From NCBI GenBank assembly GCA_964059195.1, contig CAXKWD010000005.1:46949825-47013824 (forward strand): DNA of 64,000 nucleotides, in the 5' to 3' direction. Within the stretch, counting starts at the first letter, position 1, and each line of letters begins with the position of its first letter. Under the pieces are notes generated by a model. The model did not search any database. It saw only the letters and a program-made list of their open reading frames with translations, and was not told the origin of the DNA. The position numbers and the translations under genes were made by a program. Source of the stretch: Ectobius pallidus (Eukaryota; Arthropoda; Insecta; Blattodea; Ectobiidae). Positions 1 to 10,804 of the stretch are shown piece by piece.

Positions 1-2
1 CA

Positions 3-3000
3 ACGGATGTCGATACTCATATAAGAGGCATAAACGGCACCTCTTCTTGCAATCACAGTGTTAAAGTTAATCTGCGATCCAGAATCCAGAATTTCCAGGC
101 TGAAATGAACTGTCTAGTAATCCCTCACATTGCAAACAAACTTCCTTCTGTCCGTATCGATCCTACCAAATTCAATATTCCTAGTGAAATTGCATTGGCA
201 GATCCTAAATTCTACATCCCTGGTGATGTCCAACTCCTCATTGGTGCTAGCTTATGTTATCAGTTGTTTACCAATGAAAGAATAATCACTCCTAATAACC
301 CTATTCTTAGTAATACTGAATTGGGCTGGGTACTCAGTGGATCTGTTCCTAAAACCTCAATCAAATCTAAGAAAGACACATTTGCTCAACACAATTTATT
401 TGTGACCGTTGACAATGTTGACACACAGTTAAGACGCTTCTGGGAACTAGAAGATTTTCCTAAACCAGTGTTTACTAAAGAAGAAAGGGAGTGTGAAGAA
501 CATTTCATACAAAACACTATTCGTGCAGATGACGGTGCTTTTGTAGTGAAATTACCCAAGAACCAATCTGAAAATGCATTGGGTGAGTCCAGACAGCAAG
601 CAGTGAAACGCTTGGAACATCTGGAACGCAAATTCCAAACCAATTCTGTTCTACAAGAAGACTACACTAAATTCATGCAAGAATATGAAGAATTGGGACA
701 CATGAAGAAGGTTTCACTCCCACGGCCAGGTGAAAAATGCTTCTATCTACCACATCATGCAGTAATCAAGCCCTCATCCACCACAACCAAGACTAGATTT
801 GTGTTCGACGCTTCTGCAAAAACATCTTCAGGCAAGTCCCTAAATGACATTCTGAAATTAGGGCCTACAGTGCAAGATGATTTATCATCAATTATAACTC
901 GTTTTCGAACCTATAAATATGCATTCTCAGCTGACATTTCTAAAATGTACAGACGCAAAAAAATGCACGAAAACGACCAGAATCTTCATAGAATTGTGTG
1001 GCGTTCTAATGTCAATGAGCCCATACAAGACTATGCATTAACTACCGTGACTTATGGTACTAAATCAGCTTCATTTTTAGCCATAAGATCCCTGCATCAG
1101 CTGTCGATAGAAGAAGAAGCTAAATACCCTCTCGCTTCCCAAGCAGTTAGAACTTCCTTCTATGTGGACGACTGCCTGACAGGACATGATAATCTTCAAG
1201 AAGCGCTACGCCTTCAAGAGGAATTAATCCTCATGCTTGACAGTGGCGGATTTCCATTGCGGAAATGGTGCTCCAATCATGAAGCTTTGTTGGAATCTGT
1301 TCCGTCATCTCATCGAGAGACCCAATTACCTCTATCTCTTGATAACAGTGAAAATGCACAAGCCCTTGGTTTACTATGGCATCCTGCAACTGATAATTTC
1401 CAGATACAATCCCATCCTTCTCTCCAAACTCATACACAAGTTAAACTTACCAAGAGTACTATCCTATCAGTCATCTCCTCCATTTTTGATCCTTTAGGCC
1501 TTGTCAGTCCTATTGTTATCAATGCCAAAATCTTCATGCAATCGTTGTGGATTGAAAAGCTTGGCTGGGACGAAGAAGTAACGTCACACATAGCAGAGAA
1601 ATGGATGGAAATCTGTGACATTTTAGGCACAATACACACAATGCGTATTCCACGATTTGTTCTCACACATGGTACCCTTCAAGATATACAGATCCATGGC
1701 TTCTGTGATTCTTCAGAAAAGGCTTATGGTGCATGCATATATCTCCGTTCTGTGAACAGTGAAGGTGAAGTTACAATCAACTTGCTGTGTTCCAAATCTA
1801 AGGTTGCCCCTCATAAAAGGCAAACCATTCCACGTCTTGAACTTTGTGGAGCATTGTTGTTATCTAAGCTGTACAACAAGGTGTTGAATGACCTTAATAT
1901 TCAAACATCACAAAATTATCTATGGTCAGACTCAGTTATTGTTCTGTCGTGGATAAAATCGGACTCACGAAAGTGGAAAACATTTGTGTCCAACCGTGTG
2001 TCACAAATACAAGAGCTTTCTGAAACAGCAGCCTGGCGACATGTTTCTACCGAAAACAACCCAGCTGATCTCGTTTCAAGAGGTGTATCGTCTGAACAAT
2101 TGTCTGATATTGATTTGTGGTGGCATGGTCCTAATTGGCTATCACAAAACACAGTATCATGGCCTGAACAGCCAAAGCAACTAAACACTCAAGATTCCTC
2201 CGAGCAAGTGGTTTCTATCTGTATGGCAGCCACCACCGTAGAAGATAGTTTTATCACAAGATTTTCTGATCTTAGGCGCCTTCAGAGAGTATCTTGTTAT
2301 ATGTATAGATTTATTTCTGCCTGCCGTCATGAAAACAAATATCATGGACCTATTGCAGCAGAAGAACTTCAACGTGCTTTACAAGTTTGTGTAAAAATTG
2401 CTCAGAAAGAAGCTTTCGCCCAAGAGCTGAGAGATCTTAGCAACAGCCAGCAAACATCAGTGAAAAGCTCCATCCATTCATTAGTTCCATTCCTAGATCA
2501 GAATAACATTATAAGAGTGGGTGGGCGGTTGGAGAAATCAGATCTTACACATGATGCAAGACATCAGGTTATAATGCCATCCAAACATCATTTAACAATT
2601 TTGATAGTGCAACATGAACATCTCAAGCTATTGCACGCCTCGCACCAGTTGCTTATAGCTTCATTACGACAAGCCTACTGGATACCTAGTATTCGAAGAG
2701 TAGTAAAATCTATTTTGCATAGATGTCTAACCTGCTTCAAGTTAAAAGCAGAAAGTGCTCAACAGTTAATGGGAAATCTTCCTAGCTACAGAATAACTCC
2801 TGCTAGACCTTTTCTCCGCACAGCAGTAGATTATGCTGGACCTTTCAACATAAGATATGGGGCTCCATGCAGTAAAACTACTGTAAAAGCTTACATCGCC
2901 ATTTTTGTTTGCTTGGTAACAAAGGCCATCCACATTGAATTAGTTTCTGATCTAACATCAGATGCCTTCATAGCAGCCCTAAGAAGATTTACATCACGTC

Positions 3001-3726
3001 GTGGACTCTGTAAAGAAATCTTCAGTGATAATGGCACTAAGTTTGTGGGCGCAAACAACAAGTTAAGAGATCTCAGATTGTTATTGCAGTCAACAGAATT
3101 TCAAACTGCAATTCAAAATTTCACTGCAAATAACGAGTACAGCTGGTCGTTTATCCCTCCAAATTAGCCCCATTTTGGTGGTTTACATGAAGCAGCAGTG
3201 AAATCTATGAAATTTCATCCCAGAAGAGTTATGGGAGCTCAAATTCTCACATTTGAACAGCTTTCTACCCTCTTAGCTAAGATTGAAGCTTGCTTAAATT
3301 CTAGACCACTCATTCGTCTAAGTGATGATCCAGCTGATTTATCATACCTTTCTCCTGGTCACTTCTTAATTGGAGAACCTCTCACATCTCTACCTTCACA
3401 TCCTCCTACGGAAGAAAAAGAGGTATGTAGAAAAATGGCAGCTGTTACAAAATCATTTGCAACACATATGGAAACGCTGGTAATCCGAATATCTTCACTC
3501 CCTACAACAGAGGCAGAAATGGACCTGCTCCAGTGACAACATTCAAGTTGGTACTGTCGTCATCTTGAAGGAAGACAACATTCCTCCTCTTCAATGGAAA
3601 TTAGGCGTGATCACCGCTACTCATCCAGGAGAAGACGGCTTAGTTCGAGTGATTACTGTGCGCACTTCTAGTGGTGAATATAAGCGGCCCATAGTGAAAG
3701 TGTGTCCTCTCCCCCAAGACGAGTAG
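3..3726 (+). pseudogene. BEL/Pao retrotransposon pol (protease end, RT, RNase H, integrase), 5'-cut by the window and broken
   Basis: This is the polyprotein of a BEL/Pao-type LTR retrotransposon. The frame is open from base 3, so the true start lies outside the window. In order I see the C-terminal part of the retropepsin region (LLIGASLCYQLF, then LGWVLSG), the reverse transcriptase with SADISKMYR and catalytic YVDD near 1160-1175, RNase H (HGFCDSSEKAYGA, LWSDSVIVLSWI, NNPADLVSRG), an HHCC integrase zinc finger (HASHQLL to HRCLTCFK), and the integrase core (VDYAGPF, SDNGTKFVG, then GGLHEAAVKSMK). It ends with the BEL C-terminal segment (IPPLQWKLGVI, RPIVKVCPLP) and a stop at 3724-3726. Two lesions are visible: an in-frame TAG at 3165-3167, just before the conserved HFGGLHEAAV, and a frameshift near 3420-3440 that moves the C-terminus to another frame. 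The copy is therefore inactive. Assignment to BEL/Pao is firm; the subfamily is not determined. Confidence 0.93.
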
Positions 3727-4006
3727 TGATAGCACTTACTATGATCTTATATTCAATTTCTCCCAGTGAATTCCACTCTTTTTCTAATCTATTGCTACTC
3801 CAAATCGTATTCTTGCAATATGTGTAAAATGTCATTGCTTTTTGTTGAATATCATATTCCTGTAAGATGTATAAGAAGTCATATTTTCTAACACATATCA
3901 CATGTATACCTCCAGTTAAAATCAGTGATGTTTAGTGTTTTTCTAGTGTTTCTTTAGCTTGCATTTGCTGATTTATCTTTATTAAAGCAACTGCTTCAAC
4001 GCGGGG

Positions 4007-4735
4007 TGTATGTCAACGCAAGCTAAGGGGTTTTTTTCCATCATCTTTATTATGTGCAGTGAATAGTTTTAATTCAAATCATCCGCTATACCTTCTTGCG
4101 CAAAGTCATCTTTCAGTAGGCGTAATATTACATCATATCCTGATCACGAGTTCTTTGTGACGGGTATGCCCCTGTAGGGACGCTTCGAAGAGCGTCAGGA
4201 AGCCAAGTCAGTAGTATTAAGTCTGCAGTTACACGAACAAGTCACGTTCTGACACTGCTCTGATTTCCTAGTGAACAAAGGCATCTTCGCGCCCTTTGTA
4301 ATTATACTAGAAATCGTTGGAATAAAACTTCATTTCAAGTTTTATTCAATCCAAGTAAATTATTCAACATAATTTACGCATTTTAAATATTCAAAGTGCA
4401 TTAGATTCGCTTATAAGTTCTACGGCAGTAGTGTGGTGACGTCATTGCTCATCCGAGAGGCTACCTTACGTGAACTATCACGATCTAATAATTGTGAATA
4501 TATTCAGTCAACAGTAAATTTTATTACCTTTAAATTCATATATAATTCATTGGTAAAATACAAAATTTACGAAATTACTTATAGTGGTGTAATACTTTAC
4601 GCGCCATTTTCTAGTTCATTGTTTTCAAAGTGTTTCTTTAGTTATTATTCAGTTTTCATATATTCTTTCCTTAAGTGTTTACAAGTATTAATAAAGTGCA
4701 AAGTTTTCATAACATGTTCGATTGTTAAACCAATA
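4007..4735 (+). repeat. Probable 3' LTR of the BEL/Pao element
   Basis: A short purine-rich CGCGGGG ends at 4006 and is followed by TG (4007, or TGTCAACG from 4011), as expected where a polypurine tract meets a 3' LTR. The second BEL element in this window also has CGCGGG just before its LTR. An AATAAA signal lies near 4690, and several possible CA ends follow between 4713 and 4731. The partner 5' LTR is outside the window, so neither boundary nor target duplication can be confirmed. Confidence 0.5.
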
Positions 4736-5606
4736 TAATTCCTAGGATCTCTGAATCCAGTGTCCTCGATATATAGTCAACTCTTGCTCTAAATGGTCCT
4801 CCTCCCAGAGAATTTTTCTTTGTCTTACACATATATTGTTTCACTTCTTTCCGGATATATTTCCGTCCAATCCCAAACATTTGTTTCCTCTCGTACCGGA
4901 TCCAATCCGTACATTTGTTCCTCTCGAACCTGATACCCAACATTTAGTATTACATCTGAACAGTAGGATCTGATTCCTTGAAACAAATCCATAACATAAC
5001 GTTAATAACGCATTACACGATAGTAAAACAGTCATAATTAATTGAGTTATTACACTAGAAACCAGAAAGTTGCGGATTCATATCAGACGATGCCATGGCT
5101 TCTTTTTAATTTTTGCACAATCCTTCTATTGGCTCAAAGCCTCTGGAGTCGACGAAGCTTCTAACTAAAAATGAATACTGGAATACCAGATTGAAGCTAC
5201 CCGGCATGCAATCTGTAAAATACCATTTAATTGTCCCTTTTAAGTGAGAACTCGGAAGCTTCAGATGAAAATACCCTAAAGGCGATGACGGCCTTTATAA
5301 TAGGAACTACGTTACTAAACTTAAAGTAAGCGTGGCATATAAACATGAGGGGTATATAGTCCTACAAGTCGCGCGGAACGAACCTGTGATTGCTGCAGTA
5401 TGCGCAGCTTCATTTCCAAAAAAGGTATCATTCTAGCTTGCAGAATTTATACTCAATGCCTCACTCCATTCCATATAAGTCTTATCCAGTCCTCTTCTCT
5501 CTTTCTCGTAACGTCCAAACCTGGCTAGCTCTCCATGCGAGAGGTTAATGGAATGGGCAAAGAAGAGATAGTAGGAGAAGTGACTCAACGAGCTATTCAG
5601 TGACAT
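4736..5606. other. AT-rich intronic stretch, nothing recognised
   Basis: No coding motif, tRNA-like box or clear repeat was seen. The short open frames here show no family resemblance. By position this is part of the neuroligin intron downstream of the exon at 6748-6866. Confidence 0.5.
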
Positions 5607-5679
5607 GCCTGAATTAAATTATAATTATAATTATAATCAGGCAATATTTCTTATGCAAATAATTATTTGCATAAGAAAT
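5607..5679. repeat. Two adjacent palindromes
   Basis: The first is a hairpin at 5607-5642, with GCCTGA...TCAGGC ends around an ATTATA-type core. The second, at 5646-5679, is a perfect 34-nt palindrome centred on AATT, with arms reading ATTTCTTATGCAAATAA. They may be the remains of a small foldback transposon or a pair of replication-slippage hairpins. No target duplication was found. Confidence 0.8.
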
Positions 5680-5930
5680 TTTTGTCATAGTTTATAGCCC
5701 TGTGGTAATCCGATTGAGGTAATTATTATAATTATCTTTCGAATTCTTTACAGTTGTTATTAATAAATTACTATTACTATTACGAATATGTGTGTATTTG
5801 CCATCAATTATTTAGTCATTCACAGGTGTTCAAATCCATAACAAGGTTTTTGATCTTACATCATATTAGCCAAGTGACTAATTATCCTCCCAGTTAATAT
5901 ACTCGTACTATGTTCTTCACTTTTTTTTAT

Positions 5931-6210
5931 TTATTATTATGTTTTTGTTTTTTGTCTTAATAATGTCTATGTGTGTATGAAATTTTTACTTGTTTGGGGG
6001 TGGGGGGTTACGTCTGGGGTTATGTAAATAATAGAATATAGTTTTTTTTTCAATTTGGTTTTTATGGGGTAATAATTTAAGTGTATGCAGTGAGCACGTA
6101 TGGTCGACACCGACCCGTGCGCCGGTTAATGTAAATAATGTGGTTTATATGTGAGAATTTTTTTGTGAGAAATAAATACACACTACTACTACTATTACTA
6201 CTACTAGTAT
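5931..6210 (+). mobile_element. 5'-truncated LINE, 3' UTR only
   Basis: The segment is nearly the same as the reverse complement of 27464-27725. The shared sequence includes the G-rich GGGGGTGGGGGGTTACG, the block GTCGACACCGACCCG, and the end GAGAAATAAATACACAC. The other copy carries the C-terminal end of a LINE ORF2 immediately upstream of the same sequence, which identifies this as its 3' UTR. The tail is (TAC)n, not poly-A. No coding sequence is left here. Confidence 0.8.
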
Positions 6211-6392
6211 TATTTTTCTTTGTTCTGTAAAGATAACTAATGATTGGCTGCGGATATATATTTTTTTTATTTATCTTCTTTTCTTCTATAATTCGTACTG
6301 GATTAACTTGCAATTGTCATGCACTAATATGTTTGTATGTAGTTTACTTCGTATTTGTGTATTCTTACTGTTTATTGTAATAATAACAATGG

Positions 6393-6448
6393 TTTATTTT
6401 ACCTCTCAGAGTTAAGGTCATAGGGCCTTTTCTTCCACTCAACCAGGA
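6393..6448. repeat. Short dispersed repeat (AGAGTTAAGG block)
   Basis: This matches the reverse complement of 46176-46225, with a shared order of TTTATTTT, CAGAGTTAAGG, CATA and CTT. A second inverted piece, CCTTAACTCTG, lies at about 6594. It is probably part of an old LINE or SINE 3' region, but no coding part is attached. Confidence 0.55.
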
Positions 6449-6747
6449 TGCATACAATCTATATCATATTGTAATTTTTTGTAATTCTGTATCTCTGTAA
6501 GCCTTTTGCTTTCTGCACCTTATATTTTTATACCTTTTCGTATTTTGTAATTTTTTATTCTTCCTAGTTGGGTATCAGAGAATGCCAAATTACCTTAACT
6601 CTGCATGTAAATAAAACTATCCCTACTCATACTCATAATGAGTTATTTTGATGCTTAGTATATTTAGTGACATAGCTTGTTGTATTTTCTTGAAACAATA
6701 TTAAAGTATGTGAATTAAATCCTAACAACGCTTAAAATATTACTTAC

Positions 6748-6866
6748 TTATTTCGAGGTACTTCTGGTGCACACTGTCGTATTCGTCCCATACTATATTC
6801 CTGAATCGGTTTCTCTCCTTAGAACCAGCCAGTATGGAGTCCTGTTTGTGATGCTCGTTCGGATTT
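6748..6866 (-). CDS. Neuroligin-type gene, coding exon (119 bp)
   Basis: This is an exon of a neuroligin, a postsynaptic adhesion protein built on a catalytically inactive carboxylesterase fold. Read on the minus strand, the acceptor is TTTTACAG, ending at 6867, and the donor is GTAAGTAA, starting at 6747. The exon enters in phase 2: its first base completes a Gly codon with the GG left by the exon at 55817-55968. It reads NPNEHHKQDS, then KERNRFRNIVWDEYD and VHQKYLEI, and leaves in phase 1. From family knowledge, NPNEHH following RTG, and the WDEYD-x-VHQKYLEI block, are characteristic of the C-terminal end of the neuroligin esterase domain. The following exon should lie to the left, and I do not see it in bases 1-6747. 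There are no stops and the splice sites are good, so it is probably functional. The particular neuroligin paralogue cannot be named. Confidence 0.9.
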
Positions 6867-6874
6867 CTGTAAAA

Positions 6875-8265
6875 CAGGTAATTTTCACTATTAAAATTAT
6901 GAATACTGGAAATCAATCGCATGCTTTTGTGAGGTACCATACACCTTTTCGATTTAATTTTGATATTAAACAATTTTTTGTGTCACAAAGCTTATATACT
7001 CATCCCATGTTGTAGATAAAATACGGAAATTATATGCTTTCCAACTGATATCGGAGTAATCTACTGTACATACTCACTTAGCGAAATGAATTCAGACAAA
7101 TCTGTCTGGAGGAAAATAGGGCACATGGGCATCTGGCAATGTAAGAATTCTACAGTGATTCTTTGAGATAATTCTTCATTTTTGATTATTATTAATAAAT
7201 ATTCAGATCTCACCTCCATTCTATGATTACATTGATATCGGTCGTTTAAATATAAATTAACATTTGCTCTTGAACAGTGCTATATCTAATGTGAAACCCA
7301 TTATAAGATACTCTGAATATGTGTATCCATCTGTAAGTGGAGCTCATTTCCAAATTGTTGTAAGCCTACTATAATGTAATTAATATTAAAAAGTTATTTT
7401 TGATAAAAATTGTTAATATCCACAGTACCGCAAAGATTATTTATGGAATTATTAGGAAGATACTTTTTTATTGTAATGGTAAGTTCGTTATTTTAGTAAT
7501 ACAGCATAACAATATCAGTTTTCTACTTTCTGAATGTACTTTCGTTTACAATAGTGGTTTTAGCCTTTTTTAATTAAAAGACCATTTTCTTTCTGGTGAA
7601 AGACTAGCGGGCTGCATTGAATTATTAATTATTAATAATACGATACTCACGTAACACAAATACATCAAGTTCAATAACTGTACGAATTACTTAACATTAT
7701 ACATGTGGGTTTTATATGTATTTTGTCTTCAATTTGAAATATTAATGAATACCAGAAGGCAGAGTATTTAATTTGATGAATTTATTGAATTTAATGTGAG
7801 ACCTGACACTGTTTATTTGTTACTATTGTCAATATTGGCAATCTAGTTCAAATTAGTATTTGTTTGCGGGCCAACAAAAATTAAGGAACGGGTCGCATGG
7901 GGACCTCGAGTTGAAGACCATTGGCTTATAGCTTTTCCGGTATTTTATTTAAAGAGTTTTCGATTGACTAGTCCATTCCACTGTTTGATATTGATCAATT
8001 ACGTTTAGCAATTCATTGGATATAGACCAGTAACGATCGTTCATCTGATAATATGCTTTCTCGGACCGCAGGGATTCACATTTATCCGATCACATTTATC
8101 GGCTCGTTACTGGACACTTAAGCCATCAACGTGCAGTGATTAATACGTCACATCCTGCCAGTAAAGAGAATGAAAACACGTTATTTTATACAACATAACT
8201 TGTTGGGAAATTGAAATAATATAAATGCCATTGATTAAAAACACAATTTCGATTCAGTGCATGCT
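6875..8265. other. AT-rich intron sequence, nothing recognised
   Basis: There is no transposon end, tRNA-like box or convincing open frame. Short AT-rich inverted stretches, such as around 7620-7640, are not distinctive. Confidence 0.5.
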
Positions 8266-8279
8266 TTTTTTTTTTAGTT

Positions 8280-8370
8280 GTTCAAGTGACATTCGTGTCA
8301 AATTGGAAGGAAATATAACAATGCGTTTGATCGTGACTGCGTAATAAACAAATACACAGACAAACAGAAC
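8280..8370 (+). repeat. Unnamed dispersed repeat, copy a
   Basis: Shared blocks with copies at 9283-9385 (+), 49228-49322 (-) and 49412-49502 (-) are CAAATTGGAAG, then AACAATGCGTTTG, GTGACTGCGTAA and ACAAACAGA. The order of blocks is conserved. The function and class of the repeat are unknown. Confidence 0.65.
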
Positions 8371-8494
8371 CTATCATCTCTCGGTCAATAAATGTAATAA
8401 TCAATAGGAATCGTTCACTAAACATATTTCATAGGAACTAGTAAGTCTGTAGTAATACGAAGTAAGTAGAAATTATTACAAGATACTAGAATCC

Positions 8495-8760
8495 TTAACT
8501 ATAGGTATGGCAGGAGGTTGGGAGTTGGGCGATGTATCAGCCTAGGCTCGATGCTGCGCTCAATAGCCTGTAAGCAGTATGATTGGTTAGCACCAGGGGG
8601 AGGGATGCCCTGAGCTGCACCCTGTTCTGAATATTCATAAGGCATACACTCCCACCAGGAGGTCCACTCGTGAGGTCGCTGCTCATATGCGTCTCGCTTG
8701 TTAGCTTTCTAGTTTGTATGAGAGTGTGGTACATATGCCTACTGGTAAAGCAGAATTTAC
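8495..8760. other. Locally GC-rich island in AT-rich intron
   Basis: About 260 bp is visibly richer in G and C than its surroundings, with blocks such as GCACCAGGGGGAGGGATGCC and CCCACCAGGAGGTCC. It has an inverted CCAAT (GATTGG). The minus frame has a 65-codon ORF without family resemblance. It could be a regulatory element or an old insertion. I cannot decide. Confidence 0.4.
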
Positions 8761-9282
8761 TTTTACCTTTTCACTGCTACTGACATGCATAATGCGTCAA
8801 GGCTTAAATTGCATAAGTGACGAGAAATAAGCATATTAGGTTAATAATTAATACCTTAGGCCTATCTTAGTACATGAAGATCATTATCCACGTGATAATT
8901 ATAACCCACTAGTGACTTTAGTTAATGAATGGTTATATTAAAATATAAACTTAGCTCTAAAGGGTTAATTTAAATACCTCAATAAATATCTTTGTTACCA
9001 CTGCGACATTTCTTCTCATTCTCTGAATTACGACGAAGACTATCTGCCTTAACGGGGATATTTTAATGCATTTATTATGTTCAGCTAGCATTCACAAAAA
9101 GATTATACACTTATCTCAGTTGATAGACTAAGTTTACCTATATTATACTAGTAGTTATGTCTATGACTTATGAACAGTAGACGTCGCGTCACGTCCAAAA
9201 ATTTCTAGGATCGATTAAAATGGCCACCAATTTGAAATAGATGAAAAAGTAAAACTCCTGAAAGATATGTCGTTTTTAATGG
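8761..9282. other. AT-rich intron sequence, nothing recognised
   Basis: No feature can be supported between the GC-rich island and the next repeat copy. Confidence 0.5.
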
Positions 9283-9385
9283 TTTCAATAAGCATGCATG
9301 CCAAATTGGAAGTAAATGGAACAACACTTTTTTTCTAACAAAATATTTACAAACAGACGAAATGACGAACGGTCGAGTTATAATA
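9283..9385 (+). repeat. Unnamed dispersed repeat, copy b
   Basis: This copy has CCAAATTGGAAGTAAATGGA, then ACAAACAGACGAAATGACGA and ACGGTCGAGTTA. The last blocks match the minus strand of 49228-49322 (GACGAAATGCTAAACGGTCG), and the first ones match copy a. Confidence 0.65.
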
Positions 9386-9582
9386 GGACCTCTATTCGCT
9401 CGATCAACTAGCGTATACTGGTCTGTATAATTTATCCATATTACAGAACGCAAAAGGAAATTTGATGTGGATGAAATAAGCTCAGAATAAATGTTTTATT
9501 ATGTTATATACTGTCGTACGTGGACTGCAATGAATGCTTATATAGTCCTTAATAAATTTATCAGAAGACATTCTGATAACGT

Positions 9583-10644
9583 TGTATAACGTGCATTTCA
9601 GCGGACTGTATGCATAGATAATTAGGGCTGATTAAAATCAAAATGCACGCCATACATTCGAATAGAAAATAAAATAATAGGTTTACAAGAAAACAAAAAC
9701 CATAGGCGATGTAACACGACACTGAATTCTTCTTAAGCACAATCACTCACTAATTCTTTTTTGATGTCTTGACGATCTTCTAAAGCTGAGATGATTGAAT
9801 CCGCCCAATAAAAAACCTTGTTGGTTTCAATACAGATTTATTTAAAATTTCAGAGGACCACTCGACTTGATACGTCGAGAACTTGTAATTATTAATTAAG
9901 CATATACATATAGCAATTGTATGCTATAAAATTGATTTACAGTTAATCTTGAAATGTCTTTTCATCTCAAGTCACAAACGCAATACTAATGTCAATAAAT
10001 TAATTTGCGTTGTGTAGCATCAAAGCAATATTCAAATATTTATGAATGTTAAAATCTTTTAAACACTCACTTGTGAAATAACTCCTTCTTGTAACGAATA
10101 TCACTACAGGAAATAATCCTGAAGTCCAATCAAGTAATATTAAAGCTAGTAGATAAGCTTAGCAGCGACGTAGAAGAAATTCACCATTTTGCGGCGAATA
10201 ATAATTAGAACTGCTTCTGTGCAGATAAAATTAATGTTGATAATTCCTTGAATCGTTGTAAACAGATTCCAAGACGAATAAGTATTATTAGCTGCTGCTA
10301 GCTGCATCCAGAGAGAATTGAAAATCCTTTCAGAGGATTACACAATAGACGACGAAGGAAGAAGAATGAAGAAGTAAGTTTTGAATTGAAAATAATGATT
10401 AGTAACAATACTAAAGAATCAATCCCATTGGACGAAGATAAAAACGATTAGGCAATTTAAAGACAAAAGATTGTATTTTGACAATAAAAATAATAATTAC
10501 TAGAAGGCCGTGAGAAAAATTACATTGAATAAAATCTTACCAAGGCCGAAAAAAGACAAGAATAATTATTAAAAGATTATTATAGAAGGCCAAGAAAAAA
10601 ATAAAAAACTCCATCAAATCTCAAGTATCAAACATAACTGAACA
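9583..10644 (-). repeat. 3' LTR of the RT-less BEL element
   Basis: The LTR is 1062 bp. In element orientation it begins TGTTCAGTTATG and ends GTTATACA, giving the canonical TG...CA. It is collinear with 15707-16768, with four substitutions seen at about 9597, 9762, 9850 and 9963. Its outer edge abuts AACGT. Confidence 0.95.
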
Positions 10645-10654
10645 TATTGCCCGC

Positions 10655-10678
10655 GATTATTCCACTTGTGGAATAATC
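10655..10678. repeat. Perfect 11-bp palindrome beside the 3' LTR
   Basis: GATTATTCCAC, two bases, then GTGGAATAATC forms a perfect stem. It lies 11-34 bp inside the 3' LTR, where the polypurine tract would be. In element sense it is followed by CGCGGGCAATA and then the LTR. It could be a structured plus-strand priming region. Confidence 0.8.
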
Positions 10679-10804
10679 TAACTAGAATGCGAAGTTATGT
10701 TTGACCTTGAGAAAGACAAAAAAACGACAAAAACACAAAACAAATATTGAAAAAATAACAATAACTAAGAATACATAGATGCCTAGAAGACAAAGACTAA
10801 CTAT

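Noticed and set aside
9561..9746. Small hydrophobic ORF, repeated at 15652-15870
   Set aside because: It lies in the two LTR copies, is repeated only because the LTR is, and has no known counterpart.
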